A stretch of DNA of 64,000 nucleotides from Ralstonia sp. 25mfcol4.1. GTDB taxonomy: Bacteria; Pseudomonadota; Gammaproteobacteria; Burkholderiales; Burkholderiaceae. Of the stretch, positions 35,558-45,027 are shown piece by piece. Where the stretch lies: the NCBI RefSeq assembly GCF_900104095.1, contig NZ_FNJO01000005.1, positions 62,001-126,000 on the forward strand, given 5' to 3'. The position numbers and the translations under genes were made by a program. Under the pieces are notes generated by a model. It was given only the letters and a program-made list of their open reading frames with translations, had not been told where the DNA came from and did no database searches. The stretch's first letter is position 1, and each line of letters starts with the position of its first letter.

Positions 35558-37456
35558 ATGGATAGTCCGCAAAGCACCGATCCGCAAGCTCCGGCCGATG
35601 TCTCGCATGACGGCGCCAGCCCAACCGTCCGGCTCCCCACCGGCCTTGACTTCGACGGCACGCCAGTTGCGTCCGCCGTGCTTACGCCTGACAGTGATCG
35701 GTGCGTCAAGGAAATTCACTGCGATCCGCGAACGCCCATACCGGTCATTTTTCTGCCGGGGGTGATGGGGAGTTTGTTGGCGAATAGTCAGACCGGGGAA
35801 TCGGTCTGGTATCCGGCCAACATGGATGGTGTCTCCTCTAGCCTAGCGGGCTTCTTCTCTGTCCTGGCCGGGTGGTTCCGGGGTGCCGCCTCGCGCGCCG
35901 CCCGCTTCGACCCGGAGCCCGCGGTAGTGGACCCTCGTGGTCCCTTGATTTCCATCGACGAAGCCAGGCTTGGGATCGACGCCGCAGAAGCACGCCGGCG
36001 CGGCTGGAGCACCCTGCATCGCTGGAGCTATCAGCGGACGTTGGAATGGTTGCAAGTGGCGCTGAATAAACCGATGCAGTATGGCGAGCCCATTGGCGAG
36101 TGGGCGAATGGAAGCGAAGACGGTGAGAAGTCGGCCCTGAAGCCTGTACTGGGTACCCACCCGTCGGAATACGGTGGGTACGGCGCCGGTGAAGCCCTGA
36201 CACTGGATTCCGAAGTATTCAAGACCTTTGTCAGCTATCGATACCCGGTCTATGCCATCGGCTACAACTTTTTGCAATCGAATGAACTTTCGGGCAGGGA
36301 CGTACTTGATGGGCTTGATTTCAAGGACGAAGAAGCCCAGACGGTGACCCGCATCATGGGTATCCGCGAGATCTGCAGAGAAAACCATACGGACAAGGCC
36401 ATCATCGTTACGCATTCGATGGGTGGTTTGGTGGCGCGCATGGCTGCCGTGCTATGCGGCGGCGCCGACGACATGCTTGCCGTGCTGCATGGCGCCCAGC
36501 CGGCCACGGGTGCCCCAGTGTTTGCCAGACGATTCCGTGCTGGCGGCGAGGGTAGAAGTGGGTTGGAACGGTTCATCAATCAGAGCCTGTTCGGCGCCAA
36601 TGCCCGCGAATTTATTGCAGTGGCCAGCTATGCGCAAGGACCGATGGAGTTGGCACCCATGCCCGATTACAACAACGGAGAGCCGTGGTGGATCGTGGTG
36701 GATGCCAAGGGGCGTGAGCGATTGCGGTTTCCGGAAACGAGTGCGTTAGAGGATCTATATGTCAGCGATGCGCGGTATGGGTTGCTGCCAGATCCAAAGC
36801 TGCTGGATCCGGCGGGGGTGGTGGCGAAGTATCTAAAGCGAACCAAGACCAAGCTTGACGTTCATGGTTACTACAAAAGGACCATGGAATTGGTAGTGGA
36901 GAGGCAGGCAGCATTAGCAAACTCATATCACCCCAACACCGTTGCGATGTTCGGGAGTGGTGCTCTTAAATCGCCGCGATACGAAGCAGGTGAAAGGGGA
37001 GCAAAACGTGAAGTCAGCGCGTCAGAGCACGAGCTATTGACATTTGGCAAGGTTATCTGGCAGGGCGATATCCCGGAAGACGCCTCGGCTGATGAACTAA
37101 AGCGCGCGAACCTCCATAAGGACGACCACAAGGGTGTATTGAAGCTGATAGTGGGCGGGCAGACCGTCACCATGACGGCGTGGAGCGAAATGCGAGCACC
37201 TGATCCACGGAAGGATGGTCTTATGGATAACAGTGTTATTCCAGGCGATGGCACTGTGCCTGCATGGTCTGCGGAAGCACAGGCCCGTGGCGTAATTCCC
37301 GGCGTCCCGGGAAATGCCGCCAAAGGCGTGCAAATGGCATTCAGGCAGAAGGGCTACGAACACCAGTTCAGCTTCAGGCATCCGTGGACGCGGTGGGCCA
37401 CGCTCTACAGCGTGGCACTGGCAGTCCATAAAGCGAAGAAGGAGGGCCGCTCATGA
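35558..37456 (+). CDS. tle4: T6SS phospholipase effector, Tle4 family
   Basis: Alpha/beta-hydrolase of 632 aa with a PGAP1/LCAT-like layout. The oxyanion region FLPGVMGSLL lies at about residues 64-73 and the nucleophile S287 in VTHSMGGLVAR. A likely acid D564 is in PGDGTVPAW, with a likely base H602 in YEHQFSFRHPW. Family and immunity partner match Tle4 (TplE of Pseudomonas). It would degrade membrane phospholipids of rival cells after delivery by VgrG. No signal peptide, as expected for a T6SS cargo. It follows vgrG by 38 bp, overlaps the immunity gene by ATGA, and base composition drops in AT content comparison to neighbours toward more A/T. Confidence 0.88.
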   Translation: MDSPQSTDPQAPADVSHDGASPTVRLPTGLDFDGTPVASAVLTPDSDRCVKEIHCDPRTPIPVIFLPGVMGSLLANSQTGESVWYPANMDGVSSSLAGFFSVLAGWFRGAASRAARFDPEPAVVDPRGPLISIDEARLGIDAAEARRRGWSTLHRWSYQRTLEWLQVALNKPMQYGEPIGEWANGSEDGEKSALKPVLGTHPSEYGGYGAGEALTLDSEVFKTFVSYRYPVYAIGYNFLQSNELSGRDVLDGLDFKDEEAQTVTRIMGIREICRENHTDKAIIVTHSMGGLVARMAAVLCGGADDMLAVLHGAQPATGAPVFARRFRAGGEGRSGLERFINQSLFGANAREFIAVASYAQGPMELAPMPDYNNGEPWWIVVDAKGRERLRFPETSALEDLYVSDARYGLLPDPKLLDPAGVVAKYLKRTKTKLDVHGYYKRTMELVVERQAALANSYHPNTVAMFGSGALKSPRYEAGERGAKREVSASEHELLTFGKVIWQGDIPEDASADELKRANLHKDDHKGVLKLIVGGQTVTMTAWSEMRAPDPRKDGLMDNSVIPGDGTVPAWSAEAQARGVIPGVPGNAAKGVQMAFRQKGYEHQFSFRHPWTRWATLYSVALAVHKAKKEGRS

Positions 37457-38553
37457 GAAGTTCATGCACGGCAGCATACATACTCCGCCTCATCATGGCG
37501 ATCTTTGCGGTGGGATTGAGCGCTTGTGCTCCTTACCGATCCATCGAGACAAATATGAAAGAGAATCCAGTAATTGCCAACTTGAAGCCATGGTGTATTG
37601 GACGAATGATTTTCGACAGGCCGGCAGAGAGCAGCATGTCGTATGAGAAGTACACGTATGCCGGCAATGACATCGCAATAAGGCAAAACGTAAGCCAGCA
37701 CACGTTTATGCGTATGGTCGAAGCGAAAGAGGCAGAGTTTAGAAGCAGAAAACGGACGTACACCATCCCTTACAAGGAAATGCTGGCTAAGGGGTTGAAA
37801 TCCATGGACATCGAGACTAGCGCTCCATGGCTGGAAACAATGGCGTCACCATCGCCTCAGTCGCGGTTGTTTGTCTTCAAGAAGGATGAAGACGTTCCGA
37901 AAGACGTTTTTCAGGGTGAAGGGTACATTCTTGCTGCTACGACGCAATTGACGTTATCCGGTCTGCTGGGAAGAACTGCTATTCAGCGAGTGCTTCGCGA
38001 CGATAGTGACTGGTACCGCCAGACAAGCTATCGCGAAGACTGGTCTGTTCCAACCGAACGAGGCTTTTGTATCAAAGGTGCGCTAATTGGTGGCGTGGCC
38101 CGCAGCACCGAATCTGTCGATCAAACCATCCTGCTGATGCCTGGCCGCCCTGCAACGTTCATCATCACAATGCGTAACTCATTTGACATCGATCAGCAAG
38201 CCTCCCTGCTAAAGACCGTCCCCGACCTGCGCCGGGAGTTGGATGGCCGCCTGCTGCTCAGCAAAGTGAAGGTGCTGCGCGAGCGCAAACGTGAGTTCGC
38301 CGGGATGCAGGCCGAGGAAGTGCTGCTGTCGATGAAGGAGGATGGTGTTGAGGTTTTTCGCTTCCATCTGATGGCGCCGGGCACCGAGGATGATCGTGGC
38401 CGGCCATACACGGAGATCCAGTTGGACCTGGGTGCCGAGCCCAGCGAGGACTTTCCGGCAGAACTGGCCACCTCCCCCGTAGACGAAGCCGGCGCCCTTC
38501 AGGCCTGGGACACGCTGCTCGACAGTTTCCGCCTGCGGCCTGGGGCACTTTGA
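37453..38553 (+). CDS. tli4: T6SS immunity lipoprotein, Tli4 family (copy 1)
   Basis: Predicted lipoprotein of 366 aa (lipobox LSAC, Cys25), so it should sit in the periplasm, where it would neutralise incoming Tle4 lipase. The two-part layout, with an N-terminal part beginning VIANLKPWCIGRMIFDRP and a C-terminal part with DQTILLMPGRPATFIITMR and the terminal LLDSFRLRPGAL, fits the Tli4 N and C domains. Its start overlaps the lipase stop (ATGA), the usual effector-immunity coupling. More AT-rich than surrounding genes, consistent with horizontal gain. A diverged paralogue follows. Confidence 0.85.
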   Translation: MRSSCTAAYILRLIMAIFAVGLSACAPYRSIETNMKENPVIANLKPWCIGRMIFDRPAESSMSYEKYTYAGNDIAIRQNVSQHTFMRMVEAKEAEFRSRKRTYTIPYKEMLAKGLKSMDIETSAPWLETMASPSPQSRLFVFKKDEDVPKDVFQGEGYILAATTQLTLSGLLGRTAIQRVLRDDSDWYRQTSYREDWSVPTERGFCIKGALIGGVARSTESVDQTILLMPGRPATFIITMRNSFDIDQQASLLKTVPDLRRELDGRLLLSKVKVLRERKREFAGMQAEEVLLSMKEDGVEVFRFHLMAPGTEDDRGRPYTEIQLDLGAEPSEDFPAELATSPVDEAGALQAWDTLLDSFRLRPGAL

Positions 38554-38570
38554 TGCGTTGGGTTTTGGGT

Positions 38571-38642
38571 TGGACGCGGTGGGCCACACTCTATCGCGTG
38601 GCACTGGTAGTCCATAAGGCGAAGAAGGAGGGCTGCTCATGA
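38571..38642 (+). pseudogene. Remnant of the tle4 3' end
   Basis: These 24 codons plus stop read WTRWATLYRVALVVHKAKK then EGCS, matching the intact lipase C-terminus at 37385-37456 with three substitutions (S to R, A to V, R to C). They have no start or upstream coding sequence. The stop again overlaps the next immunity start by ATGA. It is the scar of the duplication that produced the second immunity gene and now probably just serves as its leader. Confidence 0.88.
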
Positions 38643-39739
38643 AGAACTCATTCGCTGGAGCACGCGTGTTCCGCCTCCTCTTGGCTATTTTCGCAGTGGG
38701 ATTGCACGCTTGTACCCCTTATCGATCGACCGATTCTGACGTGAAAGAAAATCCAGTAATTGCCAACTTGAAACCATGGTGTGTTGGACGGCTGCTGTTC
38801 GACAGACCGGCAGAGAGCAGCATGTCGTATGAGAGGTATGAGTACAACGGTAACGCCATCGAAATAAAAGAAAACGTAAGTCAGCATGCGTTTCAGCGTC
38901 TGGTCGAATCTAGGGAGACGGAGCTGAGGAGCAGGATGCGAACCTACACCATTCCATACAAGGAGATGTTGGCTAGAGGTTTAGAGTCGATGTTTATCGA
39001 AACAGATATGCCGTGGCTGGAAAAAACGGATACGCCGTCGGTTAATTCCAGAATCTTCTTCCATAAGAAATCGGCACTGTTTCCAGATAGTGCTCTCGTA
39101 CGCGAGGGATACATCCTTGCGGGTAGCAATCAGTTGGCCGTAACCGGACTACTTGATAGCAGAGACGTGCAGACATTTCTTCGGAGCGACGGCGAGTGGT
39201 ACCGTCAGACCACATACCGTGGCGACTGGTCCGTCCCGACAGCACGAGGATTCTGCATAAAGGGCGCACTGATTGGCAGCACGAGAGGCGGCACGGAATC
39301 GGTCGACCAGACCATCCTGCTGATGCCTGGCCGTCCTGCAACATTCATCATCACTATGCGCAGTTCGCTAGACATCGATCAGCAAGCCTCGCTGCTCAAG
39401 ACCGTCCCCGACCTGCGCCGTCAATTGGATGGCCGCCTGCTGCTCAGCAAAGTGAAAGTGCTGCGCGAGCGCAAACGTGAGTTTGCTGGGATGCAAGCGG
39501 AGGAAGTGCTGCTGTCGATGAAGGAGGATGGTGTTGAGGTTTTTCGCTTCTATCTGATGGCACCGGGTACCGAGGATGACCATGGCCGGCCATACACGAC
39601 GATTCGATTGAATCTGGGAGGGATGCCTCGCGAAGGATTTCCTCCGGAGCAGGCCACCTCCCCCGTAGACGAAGCCGGCGCCCTTCAGGCCTGGGACACG
39701 CTGCTCGACAGTTTCCGCCTGCGGCCTGGAGCACTTTGA
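38639..39739 (+). CDS. tli4: T6SS immunity lipoprotein, Tli4 family (copy 2)
   Basis: Paralogue of the preceding gene with identical length, 366 aa, and lipidated at Cys25 (lipobox LHAC). By hand alignment it is about 62% identical to copy 1 over the first 218 residues but about 91% over the last 148. The sharp change begins at TESVDQTILL. The variable part is presumably the lipase-binding surface, so this copy may protect against a related lipase carried by other strains. Translation probably starts from the ATGA at the end of the lipase remnant. Confidence 0.85.
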   Translation: MKNSFAGARVFRLLLAIFAVGLHACTPYRSTDSDVKENPVIANLKPWCVGRLLFDRPAESSMSYERYEYNGNAIEIKENVSQHAFQRLVESRETELRSRMRTYTIPYKEMLARGLESMFIETDMPWLEKTDTPSVNSRIFFHKKSALFPDSALVREGYILAGSNQLAVTGLLDSRDVQTFLRSDGEWYRQTTYRGDWSVPTARGFCIKGALIGSTRGGTESVDQTILLMPGRPATFIITMRSSLDIDQQASLLKTVPDLRRQLDGRLLLSKVKVLRERKREFAGMQAEEVLLSMKEDGVEVFRFYLMAPGTEDDHGRPYTTIRLNLGGMPREGFPPEQATSPVDEAGALQAWDTLLDSFRLRPGAL

Positions 39740-39850
39740 TGCATCGCGATTCGGTTCGACGCAGCAGCCAAGACAGCGGACGAACACGGCAGACGCTTTC
39801 GTTCGGCGCAAACGTTTCCAGTCATTCCGCCAACGCACCGGATAATTGAT

Positions 39851-41158
39851 ATGGCCGTCGATTTCTCCTTGCTGCCTTCAGAAGAGACGTTTGAGGAAAA
39901 GCCCCCATCCTGGCGGCTCTGGGGTGTGCTGTTTGTTGTCGCGGTCCTGGTGGGTGTGGCCGCCGTCCTGCTGCTTTGGCCGGATGGCATGCCTACGGAC
40001 ACCTGGCGATTCTGGGCGACGTTGATCCTCTTCCCGGTTGCCATGCCGGCATTCGTCGTCCTGCGCCGGTTTGCGCGCCATGAATCGAACAGGCTCGATG
40101 CCGAGATGCGAAACGCCGCCGTCGTCGCTTTCAAAGAACAGGTGTTCAGTGCCGCGAGCATCCCGCTGGCGTTGATTGGCGCCGCGCACCGGTTTTCTGC
40201 GGATTCCAGGCAGAATTCCGCCGATGGCGTACGGGAGGGTGCGTTGCGCATCAAGACACAAAAGCCTGTTGCCTACGACACCGCGCCAGTCAAGGCGCGA
40301 TGGTTCGATATGGCCGGCGTTCCGATGGAGCCCGGCACCATAAATGCGGACTTCAAGCGTGCAAGTCTATTGACGCCTTGGCTATTGGACCAGTTGCTGA
40401 CCGAACTGGCTCCCCGCATCGAGGCGTTGCCGTTGGCTGTGCCACTCGACGTGCGCTTGCACGTCGTCAACGCGTTGCAGCTCGAACAGAACCGGCGGCT
40501 GTGGGACGAATGCTGGGGCGCAAGGTTCGCGCGAGCTGCGTTGGTGGAAACCCCGGCGTTGCCAGATGACCTGATGGCGCTCGACCGATGGCTGGACCGA
40601 TTGCTCGCGGGCGGCGAGCCGCGAGCAACGTTGTTCGTCAGCGTTCAGCTTCGTCCCGTACTGCATGCATCGCTCCCCGATGGATCGGCAGAGGCAGGTG
40701 TTGCCGTATTGTTGATGCCCGATGCGCTGGCACAAAAGCATGGCATCCATCGTGCTGCGAGTCTGCACCGCCCGGTGCGCGGCTCGGCGATGGAACCCCA
40801 GGAAGCGTTTTCCCGCGCACTGCGTTGGGCCGGAATCGGGGCCGGTGAGTTGGCCGGCGCGTGGCAAGCCGGGCTCGATGCCAGCCAGGTGGGGGCGCTG
40901 CGACAGACGGCGATGAAGCTCGGTATGGCCTTCCATGCCACGGATCTCGACCAAACCGTGGGTCACGCAGGGGTCGCTGCCGGATGGCTCGCCCTGTCTT
41001 GCGCTGCTGCGACACTGACGGACGCGACTGCAAAGCAAGTCGTCATGGCGGGTCAGGGCACCAGCGTTGACTGCGCCGTGATGAGGCGCGATAACCGGGC
41101 GCACGGTGTGCCGGACACAGAACCCTCACGAAACGATTGCCATGACCAGACGCTATGA
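39851..41158 (+). CDS. T6SS-island membrane protein of unknown function
   Basis: 435-aa protein with two N-terminal hydrophobic segments (WGVLFVVAVLVGVAAVLLLW about 24-43; FWATLILFPVAMPAFVVL about 54-71) and a long soluble part. The C-terminal stretch VGHAGVAAGWLALSCAAATL then VVMAGQGTSVDCAVMR recalls the end of thiolase/ketoacyl-synthase folds, but no catalytic Cys-His-His set is seen. NALQLEQNRRLWDECWGA is loosely like DUF2875 (Tla3) lipase adaptors; this is a weak impression. Position between Tli4 and PAAR suggests a cargo adaptor or chaperone. Its end overlaps the PAAR gene by 17 bp. Confidence 0.7.
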   Translation: MAVDFSLLPSEETFEEKPPSWRLWGVLFVVAVLVGVAAVLLLWPDGMPTDTWRFWATLILFPVAMPAFVVLRRFARHESNRLDAEMRNAAVVAFKEQVFSAASIPLALIGAAHRFSADSRQNSADGVREGALRIKTQKPVAYDTAPVKARWFDMAGVPMEPGTINADFKRASLLTPWLLDQLLTELAPRIEALPLAVPLDVRLHVVNALQLEQNRRLWDECWGARFARAALVETPALPDDLMALDRWLDRLLAGGEPRATLFVSVQLRPVLHASLPDGSAEAGVAVLLMPDALAQKHGIHRAASLHRPVRGSAMEPQEAFSRALRWAGIGAGELAGAWQAGLDASQVGALRQTAMKLGMAFHATDLDQTVGHAGVAAGWLALSCAAATLTDATAKQVVMAGQGTSVDCAVMRRDNRAHGVPDTEPSRNDCHDQTL

Positions 41159-41459
41159 CATTTTGCGGGGTGACGCCACGTCGTCCAGTGGAACCGTGCT
41201 GGGTGGAGACGCCAGCGACACGCTTGGTGGCCGCGAGCAAGCCTACGAAGGCGATCCTGTCTGGTGCCCGCAATGCAAGACGGTAGGGCGCATCGCATGT
41301 CAGGGGCCACGCCAATCGATGCGGAACGCGAGCGGCAGGGAGGCGGCATTGAGCGACGATATTTGCGCGTGTGGCTGTTCGCCGAGTCCCCTGCTCATTG
41401 CGTCCCAGTTCGACTCGTACACGGACGTATGGCAGACGAGTGATCGCACTTCGTCCTGA
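41142..41459 (+). CDS. PAAR-like T6SS spike-tip protein
   Basis: Small protein of 105 aa that probably caps the VgrG trimer. It opens YDILRGDATSSSGTVLGG, then YEGDPVWCPQCKTVGRIACQG and DDICACGCSPSPLLIASQ, with several Cys residues that could bind zinc as in PAAR tips. The PAAR triplet itself is not literal, as is usual in DUF4150-like relatives. No toxin extension is attached, so the lipase is probably carried by VgrG plus adaptor rather than by this tip. Overlaps the preceding gene. Confidence 0.7.
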   Translation: MTRRYDILRGDATSSSGTVLGGDASDTLGGREQAYEGDPVWCPQCKTVGRIACQGPRQSMRNASGREAALSDDICACGCSPSPLLIASQFDSYTDVWQTSDRTSS

Positions 41460-41501
41460 ATCGTCCACAAGCCGCCCCTTCTCGCCTTTGACTTTCTATC
41501 G

Positions 41502-44500
41502 ATGAAGAAGCTGCGAATTGATGTCCTGTCCATTCTCCTGATCGCACTGCTTGTCGGTGGTGCGATTCTTGTTTGGGGCAAGGATCTTGGCATTGAAACG
41601 GCCGAGCGCCGGAGTGAATGGCTATCCGGCGTGGCACTGGCCGCGTTGTTGCTGGCCATCGCCGTGTCATTCCAGTATGGAGTCCGCTGTATTGAAGCGA
41701 TGCGACATGTCCGGGATTGGCTGAACACCCGCCAATCTAGTATGGCGGATACAACCCAGGCGGCCCTGGCGCCAAAGCGCCCGGCACCGCCAAGCCTTGC
41801 GCCGTCGCTGGCCACGTTGCGTGATGCGCTGCGCCACAAGTACGGCCTGCGCTGGCGCTATCGCCAGCCTTGGTTGCTAGTGGCGGATGCCGATGCGGGC
41901 GCTCACGCGACTGCCGCCGCGCTGCTGCCGGAACTGAAGGCACAGGGCTGGCTTATGACGCCCGATGCGGTGCTGGTGCTGGCACAGTACGACGAGGATG
42001 GTCAGCCGGATATCGCGTGGCTCCGGCAATTCCGCCGACTGCGGCGTTGGCGGCCGCTCGATGCCGTCGTCATGCTGTTCGACGAGCATACGCAAGAGGC
42101 ACGCCAGGGCAGGCAGGCGCAAATCATTGCTACCTGGCGGCTACGTATTGGAGATGTCCTGCGGTGGTCCGCGCCGACATTCGCGATGCAGGTGGGGCCG
42201 GCGATTCCACTGCCTGCTGCCGAGGTGCCGCTTGTCGGTTGCGAGATTCCCGAGCGCGCCAACGCTTCGGATGTCGAAGTCGCGTTGCATGCGCTGCGGC
42301 ATCGACTGGCTTGCTGGAGTCTGAATGGATGGCCGATGGATGTGTGCGCGCGCCATCTCGGCCAATTGTCCCAGGACCTGGGCGGCCAGGTCGACAAGCT
42401 GATCGCCATGTCAGCCGCTGTGGCAGGCCATGTACGGCAGCGGATGGGCGTGCGTGGCATCGTGTTCGTGCCTGTGCCCGACAAAAAGCCGCAGCGTCGG
42501 TACTGCGGCGGATTTGTCGGTGTGGCAACACATTGCCGAGGTGACGCAACGCAGGCCGGGGCGCCGCGCCGTCTGGCATCCATTGACGGTCGGAGCCGGT
42601 CTCGTATTGGCAGGCATCGGGATATGGACGGCCGGCATGATGTTCTCAAGCCTGCAGACAGACACCGATATCCGGGTTGCGCGCCAGGCCGTGCGTGACA
42701 TGGAATCCGCGTCCGATGCGGCTACGCGACTGAACGCGCTGGATGTCATGCAGCAACAGATCGCGCGATACGCGTACCGCGCCGGGCACCACGCGCCCGC
42801 ACTGATGCGCTTCGGCATGAATCGCGACGCCGATGTCCTGGCCGCCCTGATGCAGCCGTATGCCAGGGCCAGCCGTGAAATCCTGATCCGGCCTGTGGTG
42901 CGGGATCTCGAAGCGTCGCTGGCCGACCTGTCCCAATTGCCGACGTCTGGCCTGAGCGATGAAACGAGCAAATGGGCGCTGGCGGGCCACGACACGCTCA
43001 AGGCCTATCTGATGCTGGCGCATCCGGACCGGGTCGATCCGGCTTTCCTGGCCGGACAACTTGCGCGGCATTGGTCCACCGATGCGCGTATCGGTCCGGC
43101 GCTCAAACAGGACTATGGCGAACGATTCTCCAGATTCTTCGTCGAGCATCTGAAGGCGAATCCGGAGTGGCGCATCGCCGCAAGCGCCGAACCGATCCAT
43201 GGGGCACGTCAGACGCTGTTGGCCGTCATGGGCGAGCGCAACGCCGTCGATACCATCTATCGGAACATGATTGAGGGCGTTGGCAACAAGTATCCGGATC
43301 AGACGCTGGCGTCGCTCGCCGCGGGAACGGATACGCGCGGGCTGCTGCGAAGCGACGCCGTGGTGCCTGGCGTCTTTACGCGGCAGGCCTTCGAGGGCTA
43401 CGTGGCCAGCGCCATGGAGAAGGCCGCCACCGAACAGGACGTGGCGGGCGATTGGACGCTCGCGGTGGGACAGCAGTTGCCCATCGGCAAGGGCCCGGAT
43501 GGAACGCCCGCAGAGATCCGCAAGGCGCTGGCAGACCGCTATTTTGCCGACTATGCCGAGCACTGGCAGCAGTTCATGAACGGGCTGCAATGGGAGCCGG
43601 CCCGAACGCTGCCCGGCGTGGCCGATCAGCTGAAGCTGATGGCTGACGCGCGCCAGTCGCCGGTCATGGCGTTGATGCGTGCGCTGGAGTACCAGGGCGG
43701 AGCCGGTACGCGAAGCGCGTCACTGTCGGACACACTGGTCAACAAGACCCGGGAAATCCTGAGCGGCAACGATCCGGCACCCGTGAAATCGAGGGCCGAT
43801 CCGGACGGTCCCTTGCACGCCGCATTCGGCCCGGTGATGCGCCTTGTAGACCCGTCCCGCAATGCCGGTAGTGGTGAGTTGAGCCTGCAGCGGTTCATGG
43901 ACCGCGTGACGGCGGTTCGACTCCATTTGCAGCAGATTGCCATGGCCAGCGATGTCGAGGCGCAGGCGCGCCAGATGGCGCAGGCCTTGTTTCAAGGCAA
44001 GACCTCGGAACTGGCCGACACACAAGCCTATGCGCAGCGGATGGCGGCCAGTCTCGGCGCCCAATGGGCCGGCATGGGCAACGCGCTGTTTGTGCGGCCG
44101 ATTGCCCAGGCCAGCCAGGCTATCGTCCAGCCGGCGCTGGCGAGCCTGAATGAAAGCTGGCGGTTGGGTGTCGCCACGGCATGGACGCGCTCGTTCGCAG
44201 GCCGCTATCCGTTCTTCGACACGGAAAACGACGCGTCGCTAGCGGAACTGGCGCGCTTTCTGCGGCCGCAGGGTGGGCTGATCCCCGCATTCTTGTCGAC
44301 CCAGCTTGCCGGGGTGCTGGAACTGCGAGGCGATGAATGGCTGCCTACCACGACAGGCGGGCAGTCGCTCGCATTCGATCCGGAGTTTCTGCGGCGTATC
44401 AACACGTTGCAGCGCATCGCCACGCACATGCTTGCACAGGGGGAACCGCGCTACCGCTTCCATCTCAAGCCGATCCCGACACCGGGCCTGACCGATACGC

Positions 44501-45021
44501 TACTGATCGTCGACAACCGGGCGCTGCGTTACTTCAATCAGAAGGAAGCCTGGATGTCCATGCACTGGCCATCCGACAATCTGCAGGAGCCAGGCACCCG
44601 CTTGCAGTGGCAGACCGAGACGGCTGGAACGAGCAAGAATCATGAGTTTGCCGGCGCCTGGGGTTTCGTGCGGATGCTGGAGCGGGCGAGCGTCACGCCC
44701 GTCGATAGCGCAACTTTCCAGTTGAGCTGGCAGGCGGTTGCGGACGCTCAGGCGTCGCCCGTATCGCCGGCTCCGACCGCGCGTTCGGTGGCCGAAACCG
44801 GCGTACGCGGTGATGGAGCCGGTAACAATGAAAGCCTGAACGCTCGCCTGCCGCGTGTAGCGGCGCCAGCGGCAATGACTGATCCGATTCGCTACCTGCT
44901 GCGTTCGGAAGTTGGCCATGGACCGCTGGAAATGCTATGGCTGCGCAACTTCGTATTGCCTGCGCGCATCTTCAAGGATCGGGCGCCGGCGGTGGCGGGA
45001 ACGCCAGCGTCTCGCGCGTAG
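41502..45021 (+). pseudogene. Orphan IcmF/TssM-like protein, frameshifted
   Basis: The first frame (from 41502) has two TM helices (about residues 8-27, 44-62) and a cytoplasmic domain ending near GIVFVPVPDKK. The protein then continues in the +1 frame to 45021 with the third TM (HPLTVGAGLVLAGIGIWTAG) and a TssM-type periplasmic region (VPGVFTRQAFEGYVASAMEK, DYAEHWQQFMNGLQW). The shift coincides with AAAAA at 42483-42487; four As would restore DKSRSVGTAADLSVWQH. The P-loop position reads ADADAGAHATAA (residues about 128-139) instead of GxxGxGKT. Native length would be near 1170 aa. It could be a recent mutation, a sequencing error or, less likely, recoding. Confidence 0.8.
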
Positions 45022-45027
45022 CAGCCG

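Larger units (their letters stand above)
37385..39742 (+). repeat. Tandem duplication of effector tail plus immunity gene
   Basis: Unit A (37385-38556) and unit B (38571-39742) are each 1172 bp and align without net length change at an offset of 1186 bp. Each contains the last 24 codons of the lipase gene, an ATGA junction and a 366-codon immunity gene. The boundaries fall at the TGG codon of the lipase tail and a few bases after the immunity stop. Confidence 0.9.

Noticed and set aside
42480..42490. Programmed -1 frameshift at the A-rich site in the TssM-like gene
   Set aside because: The downstream frame needs a +1 (or -2) shift, not -1, so the A-AAA-AAG heptamer geometry does not apply; an indel or sequencing error is simpler.
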